Source: an uncultured Clostridia bacterium (GTDB lineage Bacteria > Bacillota > Clostridia > Christensenellales > Borkfalkiaceae). From it: 56,129 nucleotides of DNA. The notes under the pieces are model-generated. The model made no database searches and was not told where the DNA came from. It saw only the letters and a list, made by a program, of their open reading frames with translations. Made by a program: the position numbers and the translations under genes. Location of the stretch: positions 1 through 56,129 of the forward strand of contig CAMWME010000008.1 in NCBI GenBank assembly GCA_947175325.1, in the 5' to 3' direction. Positions 41,870 through 49,692 of the stretch are shown here, piece after piece (the first letter of the stretch is position 1; each line of letters opens with the position of its first letter).

Positions 41870-43015
41870 TTAAAGTGTGCCGCCGAAGCCCTTGCCCAAA
41901 ATTTCGTTCGCGTCGGTAATTATTACGAAGGAAGTGGGGTCTTCTTGGTGAATTTTCATTTTAATTTTCAACGCCTCACTGCGCTTGCAGACGGTAACCA
42001 AAACCTTCTTTTTCTTGTGAGTGTAGCCGCCTTCCGCGTCGTACATAGTATAGCCGTGATTTATAACTTTTAATATGTATTCCGCAATCTTTTCGGGGTT
42101 TTCCGTAATTATCGTAAGGTACTTGGTTTTGCCCATACTTTCGATTACGCCGTCCAAAAGGAAGGACTTGGTGAAAAGACCCAGCACGGAGAAAAGCCCC
42201 GCCGAAACGCTGCCGAAGGTGTAGAAGGAGATGCATACGACTATCATATCAATAATCATAAGCGCCATACCTACGTTTATGTTGGTGAACTTCTTCAAAA
42301 TAAGCGCGATAATATCCGTACCGCCCGAGGACGCGCCGCAGTTGAACACCAGCGCGCCGCCGATACCGAAAAGAAGAATTGCGTAAACGAGCTCTAAAAG
42401 GGGCTGGTCGGTTAGGGTTCGTATTCCTTCTCTGCCTACTGCGGAGTTTATTAAGCCTACGATATCAAAGTATTCGAAAACCCAAATAAACGCAGTGTAG
42501 AAAAGGGAGCAGAAAATAGTCCTTATAGTGCATTGCTTGCCCAAAATAATAAGCCCTATAATAAGCAGTATGACGTTGATTATCGCCATGATAACGCCTT
42601 GCGTTAAAATTGCGGCAACCGCCTCGGGCAAAAAGCTGTTTATGATTACCGCAACACCCGCGATGCCGCCCAAAGTAATATCGTTGGGCGTCTGGAAGAA
42701 GTAGACGCTGCAAGACATCATCAATATTCCGAATATGAGGATAACCCACCTTACAACCGAGCGTTTTCTTTGCTGGGCTTTGGTTAAAACCTTATCACCG
42801 TAAACGGCGGGCTTACCGTCCGCAGCTTGGGGTGCGGGTAGTTCTTCGCCGTTTTCAAGCGTGCCCGCGGCAGCTGCCGCAGCGATTTCGGCGTTTTCGG
42901 CTACCTCGGCTTGTTTTACTTCTTCCGCGTTCTCTGCGGGAGCGGGGGTTACGCCTTCCTTTTCAATATCTTCGGGAACTTCGTTCCCGTTTTTGGGTTT
43001 TTTCTTTAAGTTCAT
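41870..43015 (-). CDS. YitT-family membrane protein with acidic N-terminal extension
   Basis: A 381-residue paralogue of the following gene. Residues 1-80 are an added cytoplasmic extension rich in Glu, Ala and Pro with no clear fold. Membrane segments run from about 90 to 285 and contain NDITLGGIAGVAVII, FNCGASSGGTDIIALILKKF and GLFTKSFLLDGVIES. The DUF2179-like end closes with SFVIITDANEILGKGF. Both copies keep the same motifs, so both are probably functional; they may form a hetero-oligomer. ATG with AAGGA upstream and its own promoter at 43050-43078. Confidence 0.9.
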   Translation of the reverse strand: MNLKKKPKNGNEVPEDIEKEGVTPAPAENAEEVKQAEVAENAEIAAAAAAGTLENGEELPAPQAADGKPAVYGDKVLTKAQQRKRSVVRWVILIFGILMMSCSVYFFQTPNDITLGGIAGVAVIINSFLPEAVAAILTQGVIMAIINVILLIIGLIILGKQCTIRTIFCSLFYTAFIWVFEYFDIVGLINSAVGREGIRTLTDQPLLELVYAILLFGIGGALVFNCGASSGGTDIIALILKKFTNINVGMALMIIDMIVVCISFYTFGSVSAGLFSVLGLFTKSFLLDGVIESMGKTKYLTIITENPEKIAEYILKVINHGYTMYDAEGGYTHKKKKVLVTVCKRSEALKIKMKIHQEDPTSFVIITDANEILGKGFGGTL

Positions 43016-43049
43016 AAATATCCTTACGTATTAGTATATTAGCAAATAA

Positions 43050-43078
43050 AATATAACATAACCCAAATTTAAAGTCAA
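43050..43078 (-). promoter_or_regulatory. Promoter of the yitT pair
   Basis: On the minus strand: -35 TTGACT (complement of 43073-43078), 17-bp spacer, -10 TATATT (complement of 43050-43055). Confidence 0.75.
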
Positions 43079-43090
43079 TATTAGTAAATG

Positions 43091-43123
43091 AAAAGCCGAC
43101 GGAAATTTTTTCCGTCGGCTTTT
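43091..43123 (-). terminator. Terminator of the 67-residue gene
   Basis: AAAAGCCGACGGAAA / TTTCCGTCGGCTTTT, perfect 15-bp stem, with runs suitable on either strand. It lies just after the minus-strand gene at 43134-43337. Confidence 0.85.
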
Positions 43124-43133
43124 CATATGCCGT

Positions 43134-43337
43134 TTAACGCGCCATTGGTATGAATTGTATAAAATACCTTTGCCCGTTAGGCAAACGGTATTTTATCCCG
43201 CGCGGGTCGTTTGTTACGAATTCACCCTCGAAAAAATCTTCCATAAGCGGAATGAATTCGTTAATCATATCTGCTCTGGTTACGCGTTTTTCATTAATTT
43301 GCTCCAAAGAGAAATGTTTTTCTGCCGTTAAACCCAT
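43134..43337 (-). CDS. Small hypothetical protein, 67 aa
   Basis: I do not recognise this protein, but it is well supported as a gene: AAAGGAGGT sits 8 bases before the ATG, a promoter lies upstream and a strong terminator follows. The product is soluble, with a helical acidic first half (EKRVTRADMINEFIPLMEDFFEGEF) and a basic beta-like end (GIKYRLPNGQRYFIQFIPMAR). It is divergent from the double-HTH regulator at 43474. Control by that regulator, or a toxin/antitoxin-like pairing, is possible but not shown. Confidence 0.8.
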   Translation of the reverse strand: MGLTAEKHFSLEQINEKRVTRADMINEFIPLMEDFFEGEFVTNDPRGIKYRLPNGQRYFIQFIPMAR

Positions 43338-43392
43338 CTTTAAGTACCTCCTTTAATTTTTTCCACCTTGTGCACATAATAAGTGTAAATAT

Positions 43393-43422
43393 ATTATACC
43401 TCTACGAGTAGACCAACAGCAA
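43393..43422 (-). promoter_or_regulatory. Promoter of the 67-residue gene
   Basis: On the minus strand: -35 TTGCTG (complement of 43417-43422), 18-bp spacer, -10 TATAAT (complement of 43393-43398). It lies between the two divergent genes. Confidence 0.65.
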
Positions 43423-43473
43423 GTAAATTGGTTCAGACTGTGGGATAATTTTTTGTCGAGGGGAGACTGTTTT

Positions 43474-43914
43474 ATGGATATTTTGTCGAAACTGTCTGAA
43501 AGGCTGAAAGATTTAATGGAGGAGCAAGAGCTTAACAATTCTGCGCTTGCTGATAAATTAAATATCGAGCAATCTGAAATTTCTAAATATGTGCGTGCTG
43601 TAAGAATGCCGGCAGCAACTACCTTAGTGAAATTAGCCGACTATTTTAAGTGCACTACTGATTATCTTTTGGGCTTGTCGGATATTTTAGACGATAGGTC
43701 TTTTAAACAGCGTCCGCCGTTTAACGAGCAATTAAGTTTTTTGTTAAAACATTTTCAAATATCAAAATACCGACTTGAAAAAGATACGGGCTTATCTGAA
43801 ATGGCAGTCAATAATTGGCATAAAGGTAAATACGAGCCGACGGCTGAAAGTTTGGTAAGGCTTGCAAAATATTTTGACTGTTCCGTTGATTTTATTCTTG
43901 GCAGAGAAGTTTAA
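43474..43914 (+). CDS. Tandem double XRE helix-turn-helix regulator
   Basis: A 146-residue protein made of two full XRE/Cro HTH domains. The first (8-66) reads LMEEQELNNSALADKLNIEQSEISKYV and ends in DYFKCTTDYLLG. The second (80-146) reads LKHFQISKYRLEKDTGLSEMAVNNWHKGKYEPTAESL and ends in KYFDCSVDFILG. The parallel ends show an internal duplication. A single chain could occupy both half-sites of an operator. Start is the ATG at 43474 behind GAGGGGAG; the frame from 43453 lacks a ribosome site. It is divergent from the 67-residue gene, the most obvious target besides itself. Confidence 0.88.
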   Translation: MDILSKLSERLKDLMEEQELNNSALADKLNIEQSEISKYVRAVRMPAATTLVKLADYFKCTTDYLLGLSDILDDRSFKQRPPFNEQLSFLLKHFQISKYRLEKDTGLSEMAVNNWHKGKYEPTAESLVRLAKYFDCSVDFILGREV

Positions 43915-43922
43915 AATGATAA

Positions 43923-43951
43923 AGCCGCCCGCGCATTTTGCGCGGGCGGCT
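43923..43951 (+). terminator. GC-rich terminator after the double-HTH gene
   Basis: AGCCGCCCGCGCA / TGCGCGGGCGGCT with a TTT loop. The arms are the same as in the hairpin at 49614-49648. A promoter starts two bases later. Confidence 0.75.
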
Positions 43952-43952
43952 A

Positions 43953-43981
43953 TTGACTTTAATTGCACGCCGTGTTATAAT
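43953..43981 (+). promoter_or_regulatory. Promoter of the GH13/glgB operon
   Basis: -35 TTGACT, 17-bp spacer, -10 TATAAT. Confidence 0.85.
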
Positions 43982-44018
43982 TTCCCGTGAAGAATAGGCT
44001 TATTATAGGGACTTGAAA

Positions 44019-46061
44019 ATGATTAACAGAAACGCACTTTTCGCCGACGAAACGGTACAATTTAAAACGCCTTACGAGCCCGTTACCGGCGATACGGTTA
44101 CGCTAATATTTCGAACGCTTGCAAACGACGCGCTTCAAGTTTGGACGGTTATCAACGGTATTCGCCACAAAATGGTGAAGTTTAAGACCGACGAGCATTT
44201 CGACTATTACAAATTTTCCTTTAAGTGTACGCAAAAAGAGGTTAGCTATCACTTCTGTGCAACGGACGAGGACGATATAATCTATTATAACCGTTTGGGC
44301 GCGGTTGAAAATATTCAAGCGGAGTACGACTTTTCCTTCGTGCCCAACTTCAAGGTTCCCGACTGGGCTAAGGGCACGGTGTTTTATCAGATTTTTCCCG
44401 ACCGTTTTTGCAACGGCAACCCCGATAACGACGTTGAAGATAACGAGTATTTCTACACGGGCGGGCACTCACGCAGAATACGCGAATGGTACAAATTTCC
44501 CGACAGCCTTGACGTAAACTGCTTTTACGGCGGCGACTTGCAAGGCGTGAGGGAAAAGCTTGACTATCTGCAAGATTTGGGCGTTGAGGCGATTTATTTC
44601 AACCCGATTTTCGTTTCGCCCTCAAACCACAAGTACGACACGCAGGACTACGACTATATTGACCCGCACCTCGCCGTTATCGAGGACGACGTGCAGCACG
44701 CTATGCAGCACTGGGAAACGCACAACGGCTACGCGCCCAAGTACATTAAGCGCACCACCTCGAAGAAAAACCTTGAAGCGAGCAACGCGTATTTTGCAGA
44801 GCTAGTGAAGGAAATTCATTCCAGAGGAATGAAAGTCGTTATTGACGGCGTGTTCAACCACTGCGGCTCGTTCAATAAATGGCTGGACAGAGAGGGGATT
44901 TATTTAAACAAAGAGGATTACGCGGAGGGTGCGTTTCAGTCGGCGAAAAGCCCGTACAGAAGTTATTTTAAATTTAAAAAGCCCAACGAGGCGCACAGCG
45001 AATACGAGGGCTGGTGGGGCTTCCCTACCTTGCCTAAACTCAACTACGAAAAGAGCCAGCAGCTTGAAGAATATATTTTGAATTTGGGCGCGAAGTGGGT
45101 TTCCGAGCCCTACGGCGTGGACGGTTGGCGGCTTGACGTGGCGGCGGACTTGGGGCACAGCCCCGCTTATAACCACAAGTTTTGGCAGAAGTTCCGCGCC
45201 CGCGTGCGGCAAGCTAACCCCGAGGCGTTCATATTTGCCGAGCATTACGGCTCGCCCGAGAGCTGGTTCGGCGGAAACGAGTGGGACTCGGTTATGAACT
45301 ACGACGCGTTTATGGAGCCGGTTACTTGGTTTTTGACGGGTATGGAAAAGCACAGCGAGGCGTTTGACGGCGGCAAACTGAGGGACGGCAAGCAGTTCTT
45401 TGACAGTATGTTTAAGGCTATGTCAAAGTTCCCGCGACCCGCGCTGGATTCGGCTTTAAATCAGCTTTCAAACCACGACCATTCGCGCTTTTTGACGCGC
45501 ACGAATAGGACGGTGGGCACGACCAAAACGAAGGGCCCGCACGAGGCGGGTTACAATATCGACAAGCGCGTTATGCAGCTTGCGGTGCTCATGCAAATGA
45601 CTTGGGTAGGCTCGCCCGGTATCTATTACGCGGACGAGGCGGGGCAAGTGGGTTGGACCGACCCCGACAGCCGCAGAACCTACCCGTGGGGCAGTGAGGA
45701 TTTGGATTTAATCGAATTCCACAAGCGGGCAATCGCGTTAAGGAAGCGTATACCTTGCCTTAAAATGGGAAGCTTGAAACGGCTTGACGCGGGCAACGGC
45801 TACGTTGCTTACGGCAGATTTGACGAAAACGAGTGCTGCGCCGTTATCATAAACTGCAACGACGGAGAAATCTCTTTGACAGTTCCCGTTTGGGAGCTGG
45901 GCGTTCCGCACGGCGGCGCGAAGATGACGAGGAAGTTTTTATCAAGCGGCTGGGGCTTTGATGAGCGCGAGGAAGAAAGCGAGGTCAAGCACGGCAGGCT
46001 TTTCGTAACCTTGCCCGAAAACAGCGGCGCGGTTTACTATTATTCTTTTAAAGAAGATTAA
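44019..46061 (+). CDS. GH13 neopullulanase/maltogenic amylase-type enzyme
   Basis: A 680-residue cytoplasmic GH13 enzyme without signal peptide. Residues 1-110 are a CBM34-like N-terminal domain. The barrel starts at TVFYQIFPDRFCNGNP and has the long insertion between strands 3 and 4 (VIEDDVQHAMQHWETHNGYAPKYIK region). GH13 blocks are IDGVFNHCG, GWRLDVAAD, IFAEHYG and QLSNHDHSRF, giving Asp373, Glu408 and Asp487. It probably trims branched glucan or maltodextrins. A TTG at 44013 is in frame, but the ATG at 44019 fits AGGGA better. The branching enzyme gene follows 13 bp downstream, so the pair suggests glycogen turnover. Confidence 0.92.
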   Translation: MINRNALFADETVQFKTPYEPVTGDTVTLIFRTLANDALQVWTVINGIRHKMVKFKTDEHFDYYKFSFKCTQKEVSYHFCATDEDDIIYYNRLGAVENIQAEYDFSFVPNFKVPDWAKGTVFYQIFPDRFCNGNPDNDVEDNEYFYTGGHSRRIREWYKFPDSLDVNCFYGGDLQGVREKLDYLQDLGVEAIYFNPIFVSPSNHKYDTQDYDYIDPHLAVIEDDVQHAMQHWETHNGYAPKYIKRTTSKKNLEASNAYFAELVKEIHSRGMKVVIDGVFNHCGSFNKWLDREGIYLNKEDYAEGAFQSAKSPYRSYFKFKKPNEAHSEYEGWWGFPTLPKLNYEKSQQLEEYILNLGAKWVSEPYGVDGWRLDVAADLGHSPAYNHKFWQKFRARVRQANPEAFIFAEHYGSPESWFGGNEWDSVMNYDAFMEPVTWFLTGMEKHSEAFDGGKLRDGKQFFDSMFKAMSKFPRPALDSALNQLSNHDHSRFLTRTNRTVGTTKTKGPHEAGYNIDKRVMQLAVLMQMTWVGSPGIYYADEAGQVGWTDPDSRRTYPWGSEDLDLIEFHKRAIALRKRIPCLKMGSLKRLDAGNGYVAYGRFDENECCAVIINCNDGEISLTVPVWELGVPHGGAKMTRKFLSSGWGFDEREEESEVKHGRLFVTLPENSGAVYYYSFKED

Positions 46062-46074
46062 AATGGGGGAAATT

Positions 46075-48075
46075 ATGGAAAAGTATTTCGGGGATTTGGA
46101 CAGATATCTGTTCCATCACGGCACTCATTACGAGCTGTACAACAAGATGGGCGCACACGTTCGCGAGGTTGACGGCGTGCGCGGCGTTCAATTCGTTTTG
46201 TGGGCACCCAACGCCAAAGCCGTTTGCGTAGTTTCGGACGGCAACGGTTGGACGCCTTGGGCGGATATTATGACCAAAGTCGACGACGCCATGTGGGAGC
46301 TGTTCGTGCCCGGTATGTGCGAAGGGGTCAAGTACAAGTACCTCATCGTTCGCGCCGACGGCAGCGAGGTGTACAAGATTGACCCGTACGCTTACGGCTC
46401 CGAAAAGCGCCCCGCAAACGCCTCGGTAGTAACAAACCTCGATAACTACAAGTGGGGCGACGAGAAGTGGCGCAAAGAAAAGAAGGGCGAAAACTTTCTT
46501 GAAAAGCCCATGGCTGTGTACGAGGTGCACCTCGGCAGCTGGAAAAAGGATTTATCCAAGTGGGACGAGGACCAATTTTTTGACTATCGCCGTCTCGCGC
46601 ACGAGCTTGCCGAATACATAAACTATATGGGCTATACACATATCGAGCTTATGGGTATATGCGAGCACCCCTTCGACCCGAGCTGGGGGTATCAAGTTAC
46701 GGGGTACTTCTGCCCGACGGCGCGCTACGGCTCGCCCGAGGACTTTATGTACTTCGTAGACCATATGCACAAAAACGGTATAGGCGTTATTTTGGACTGG
46801 GTGCCCGCGCACTTCCCCAAGGACGATTGGGGGCTTGCTAATTTCGACGGTACGCCCCTTTACGAGTACGCCGACCCGTTGCGCGCCGAATATCCCGAAT
46901 GGGGCACCAAGGCCTTCGATTTGGGCAAAAAGGAGGTTTCCAACTTCCTTATCGCGTCGGCGTTCTTCTGGGTTGAAAAATACCATATCGACGCTCTGCG
47001 CGCGGACGCGGTTGCGGCTATGTTTTATAACAGCTTCGGGCGGGAGCAGTACCGACCCAATATGTACGGCGGCAACGAGAATTTGGAAAGCTTCGAGTTC
47101 TTCCGCCACCTTAACAGCGTGTTAAGGCAAAAGACCGACGCCTTTTTGATTGCGGAGGACAGCTCGATTATTGCGGGCGTAACCCAGCCCGCAAAGGACG
47201 GGGGCTTCGGGTTCGGCTTAAAGTGGAATATGGGCTGGATGAACGACGGAATTAAATACTACAACACCGACCCCATTTTCAGACCGTACCATCACCATTT
47301 GATGACGCACACCTTCGAGTACGCGTTTAACGAAAATTATATGCTCGTACTGTCGCACGACGAGGTCGTTTACGGCAAGGGCAGTATGATTAATAAGCAA
47401 GTGGGCAACAAGATGGATAAGATGGGCAGCCTTAAAACTTGCTACACGATGATGATGGGGCACCCCGGCAAAAAGCTTTTGTTTATGGGGCAAGACTTCG
47501 CGCAAGAGAGCGAGTGGAATTTCAAGACGGGGCTTGACTGGTGGCTTTGCGACGACGAGGGGCACCGCGACGTTATGAACTGCTACCGCGCGCTTTTGCA
47601 TATATACAGAAATTATCCCGTTCTGTACAACGACTGCGGCGGACCCGTTACTTGCGAGTGGATAAACAGCGGGGATTATAACCGCAACATTTTCACCTTT
47701 ATAAGGCGCAACCCGTGGAACTATAACAACGCGCTTATCTTCGTGTGCAACTTTGCGCCCGTTTACAGAAAGGATATGGGCGTGGGCGCACCCGTTGCGG
47801 GAAAGTATAAGAGGATTTTCACAACCTATTCCGAAGATAACCTCGTGGAAATCGACGCCGTCGAAGAACTGTGCGACGGCAGAAAATATAAGCTTAAATT
47901 CGATTTAAGACCGTACGAGTCGCTAATCTTCGAAATCCCCTTTAAAGAGGAAACCGAGGCGGAAAAGAAAGCGGCGCAAAAGGTTAAGTCAAGCATTAAA
48001 AAACAGTTCGAAGGGGTCAAAAACGACCTATCGCATATCCCCCAAGTAGAAGTGCCCGAAGATTTGAAAAAGTAA
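46075..48075 (+). CDS. glgB: 1,4-alpha-glucan branching enzyme
   Basis: A 666-residue branching enzyme (GH13), which makes alpha-1,6 branches in glycogen. Residues 25-120 are the CBM48 domain (GVQFVLWAPNAKAVCVVSDGNGW). Catalytic blocks are DWVPAHFPKD, ALRADAVAAM, LIAEDSS and LSHDEVVYGKGSM, giving Asp311, Glu361 and Asp429. GSMINKQVGNKMDKMGSL and GKKLLFMGQDFAQESEWN are typical of branching enzymes. The C-terminus adds about 45 charged residues beyond the beta domain. An ATG at 46063 is in frame, but GGGGGA at 46065-46070 points to ATG 46075. No glgC or glgA is in the window. Confidence 0.95.
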   Translation: MEKYFGDLDRYLFHHGTHYELYNKMGAHVREVDGVRGVQFVLWAPNAKAVCVVSDGNGWTPWADIMTKVDDAMWELFVPGMCEGVKYKYLIVRADGSEVYKIDPYAYGSEKRPANASVVTNLDNYKWGDEKWRKEKKGENFLEKPMAVYEVHLGSWKKDLSKWDEDQFFDYRRLAHELAEYINYMGYTHIELMGICEHPFDPSWGYQVTGYFCPTARYGSPEDFMYFVDHMHKNGIGVILDWVPAHFPKDDWGLANFDGTPLYEYADPLRAEYPEWGTKAFDLGKKEVSNFLIASAFFWVEKYHIDALRADAVAAMFYNSFGREQYRPNMYGGNENLESFEFFRHLNSVLRQKTDAFLIAEDSSIIAGVTQPAKDGGFGFGLKWNMGWMNDGIKYYNTDPIFRPYHHHLMTHTFEYAFNENYMLVLSHDEVVYGKGSMINKQVGNKMDKMGSLKTCYTMMMGHPGKKLLFMGQDFAQESEWNFKTGLDWWLCDDEGHRDVMNCYRALLHIYRNYPVLYNDCGGPVTCEWINSGDYNRNIFTFIRRNPWNYNNALIFVCNFAPVYRKDMGVGAPVAGKYKRIFTTYSEDNLVEIDAVEELCDGRKYKLKFDLRPYESLIFEIPFKEETEAEKKAAQKVKSSIKKQFEGVKNDLSHIPQVEVPEDLKK

Positions 48076-48077
48076 AT

Positions 48078-48109
48078 AAAAAGCCCGCGCTAATCGCGCG
48101 GGCTTTTTT
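48078..48109. terminator. Bidirectional terminator after glgB
   Basis: AAAAAGCCCGCGC / GCGCGGGCTTTTT with a 5-nt loop, serving glgB and the convergent XRE gene. Confidence 0.9.
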
Positions 48110-48110
48110 A

Positions 48111-48308
48111 TTATTCTATTCCGAATAATATGTTTGGCTGGATATTGAATTTTTCGTAAATCAGCATAATGCTGTCGTATCCGGGCTTCTTTTTGCCCAA
48201 AAGCCATTGGCTTACCGTCGTTTGGTTCACGCCCAAAATATCGGCAAACTTCTGTTGACTGTAGCTTTTTTCTTCCATGATTTGTTTTATTATTTCTATA
48301 TACGCCAT
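48111..48308 (-). CDS. Small XRE-family repressor
   Basis: A 65-residue protein that is almost only a helix-turn-helix (EIIKQIMEEKSYSQQKFADILGVNQTTVSQWLLGKKKPGYDSI), ending in a dimer-type tail (EKFNIQPNILFGIE). It is divergent from a two-gene membrane protein operon. The shared intergenic region holds several GGTCAA/TTGACC elements, one of them a 16-bp palindrome between the -35 and -10 of the opposite promoter. Autorepression and repression of the membrane genes are therefore strong inferences. ATG at complement of 48308. Confidence 0.88.
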   Translation of the reverse strand: MAYIEIIKQIMEEKSYSQQKFADILGVNQTTVSQWLLGKKKPGYDSIMLIYEKFNIQPNILFGIE

Positions 48309-48329
48309 AGGTTGATTTTAAGTTTTTTT

Positions 48330-48370
48330 AGGTCAAAAGTCTTGACTTAGGTCAAATGACCTAGTATAAT
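48330..48370 (+). promoter_or_regulatory. Promoter with embedded operator palindromes
   Basis: -35 TTGACT (48342-48347), 17-bp spacer, -10 TATAAT (48365-48370). The spacer is almost wholly a palindrome, TAGGTCA-AA-TGACCTA with 48348-48363 fully symmetric about its centre. A second inverted pair GTCAA...TTGAC (48332-48346) overlaps the -35. Confidence 0.8.
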
Positions 48371-48400
48371 ACAGTTAATCTGTTTTACTTAGGAGAAAAA

Positions 48401-49060
48401 ATGAAGGATTACAATCTTATAAGATACCTTGCGAAAATGGCGGGGGCTAAGCCCAAGAGGGACAAAACGGCGTTATTTTGCTATTTTCCGTTCGGGAGCA
48501 ATAACCTTATTACCGCTTTAATCACTTTTTCACACAAGACCTCAACGGGCGTATTCTTTGACTTAACGAGCGTTTATGAAGCGTACGGCAAAAAATACGG
48601 CTCTTACGAGGATTTTATTTCCACACTGACGGAAAAATATGCGTTTTTCGATTCAACTGTTTTGGGCGGCAAAGCCTACGTTGTGAGTGATTTAAGGCAA
48701 AACAGAATAGACCACGTGGCTTCGCAAGCGTTGACGAGCGTAACCGTTATGATTAATTGCTTGAACGAGATGTTCGGAACGAGCTGCCCGAGCTTTTCGG
48801 AGGAAACTTGGCGCGATTTTCACCGCGAATATCTTGCCAAGCAAAGCCGCAACAGTTGCTTATTCGGTTGGGCGGGCGTCGTAGCCTTCGTTTTGTGCGT
48901 GGTATGGTTCATAGTTGCAGGCAGCGGTAACAACGTTTTTCTGTTTTTATTAAGTATTCCAGCCGCCGTGGCGTGCCTTATTGCTTTTATAGTGTTTTTC
49001 ATAAGGCGCCGCCACTTCAAAAACCAGCTCGGTAAATCGTTAAGGTCGAAAAGGCGTTAA
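48401..49060 (+). CDS. Membrane protein of unknown function, target of the XRE repressor
   Basis: A 219-residue protein I do not recognise. Residues 1-150 are a soluble alpha/beta domain (CYFPFGSNNLITALITFSHK, FFDLTSVYEAYGKKYGSYEDF). Two membrane helices follow (about 153-172 and 177-202), with a Lys/Arg-rich end, so the soluble domain probably faces the cytoplasm. TAGGAG precedes the ATG. It is the first gene under the palindrome-containing promoter and is followed 11 bp later by a second membrane protein gene. Confidence 0.82.
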   Translation: MKDYNLIRYLAKMAGAKPKRDKTALFCYFPFGSNNLITALITFSHKTSTGVFFDLTSVYEAYGKKYGSYEDFISTLTEKYAFFDSTVLGGKAYVVSDLRQNRIDHVASQALTSVTVMINCLNEMFGTSCPSFSEETWRDFHREYLAKQSRNSCLFGWAGVVAFVLCVVWFIVAGSGNNVFLFLLSIPAAVACLIAFIVFFIRRRHFKNQLGKSLRSKRR

Positions 49061-49071
49061 GGGGTGGCGAT

Positions 49072-49599
49072 ATGCAAATCGGAATATTAATTGCGGTTGC
49101 CGTAGTCGGCATAATATTAATTGCAATTTTGTTAAAAATTTTATCCAAGAATTTAATTGTTTATCTGGTCTTTTTAATTTTGGCGGCTGCGGGGATAATA
49201 ATTTCTTCGTTCGCTATGCCGCATATCGAAAAGGACTTGCCTTGGGGTTGGATAATCGCGCAAGCTTTATGCATTTTTCTTTTTTGCGTTTCGTTTTGCG
49301 CGGGCTTCGCTTTTGATAGTGAAGAGGTTGCCGTAACCGACGGCTCGGGGGAATGGAACGGAAACCGCTTCGAATACAAATCCGAAACCAAACTTGAAAG
49401 CAGAAGCTTGTTCTGGTCGGTTTTGGGCGGAAGCCTTGGCGTTGCGGCGGTTTTGGTATTTTTAAATTACGTTATTTTTGAATCGCACGCAATTGCGCTC
49501 GGTGTAATCGGCTGTTTAGCCGCGGGTTGGGCGATTATAATGCTGATAAAGTATATAGTAATTATTCATAGGTCGCGCCATCACAGAGATTATTATTGA
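49072..49599 (+). CDS. Multi-pass membrane protein, second gene of the XRE-controlled pair
   Basis: A 175-residue protein, unrecognised. About five membrane helices: 3-22, 28-48, 59-80, 113-134 and 140-163. Between helix 3 and 4 lies a hydrophilic loop (EEVAVTDGSGEWNGNRFEYKSETKLESRS). The end is basic and His-rich (IIHRSRHHRDYY). The ATG has AAGGGGTGG upstream and follows the previous stop by 11 bp. Together with its neighbour and the repressor it forms a three-gene module of unknown purpose, ended by a strong hairpin. Confidence 0.82.
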   Translation: MQIGILIAVAVVGIILIAILLKILSKNLIVYLVFLILAAAGIIISSFAMPHIEKDLPWGWIIAQALCIFLFCVSFCAGFAFDSEEVAVTDGSGEWNGNRFEYKSETKLESRSLFWSVLGGSLGVAAVLVFLNYVIFESHAIALGVIGCLAAGWAIIMLIKYIVIIHRSRHHRDYY

Positions 49600-49613
49600 G
49601 ATAAAAATTAAAT

Positions 49614-49650
49614 AAGCCGCCCGCGCATTGTTGATGCGCGGGCGGCTTTT
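49614..49650 (+). terminator. Terminator of the XRE-controlled operon
   Basis: AAGCCGCCCGCGCAT / ATGCGCGGGCGGCTT, perfect 15-bp stem, 5-nt loop, T-run. Confidence 0.9.
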
Positions 49651-49656
49651 AAACAC

Positions 49657-49685
49657 TTGACCTCACTGGCGGCTTGTAGTATAAT
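49657..49685 (+). promoter_or_regulatory. Promoter of nadA
   Basis: -35 TTGACC, 17-bp spacer, -10 TATAAT. Only 7 bp separate the -10 from the nadA ATG. Confidence 0.8.
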
Positions 49686-49692
49686 TTTTACG

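Noticed and set aside
49657-49692. Earlier nadA start within the promoter
   Set aside because: The added codons consist of the -35, spacer and -10 sequences; NadA homology begins at 49693.
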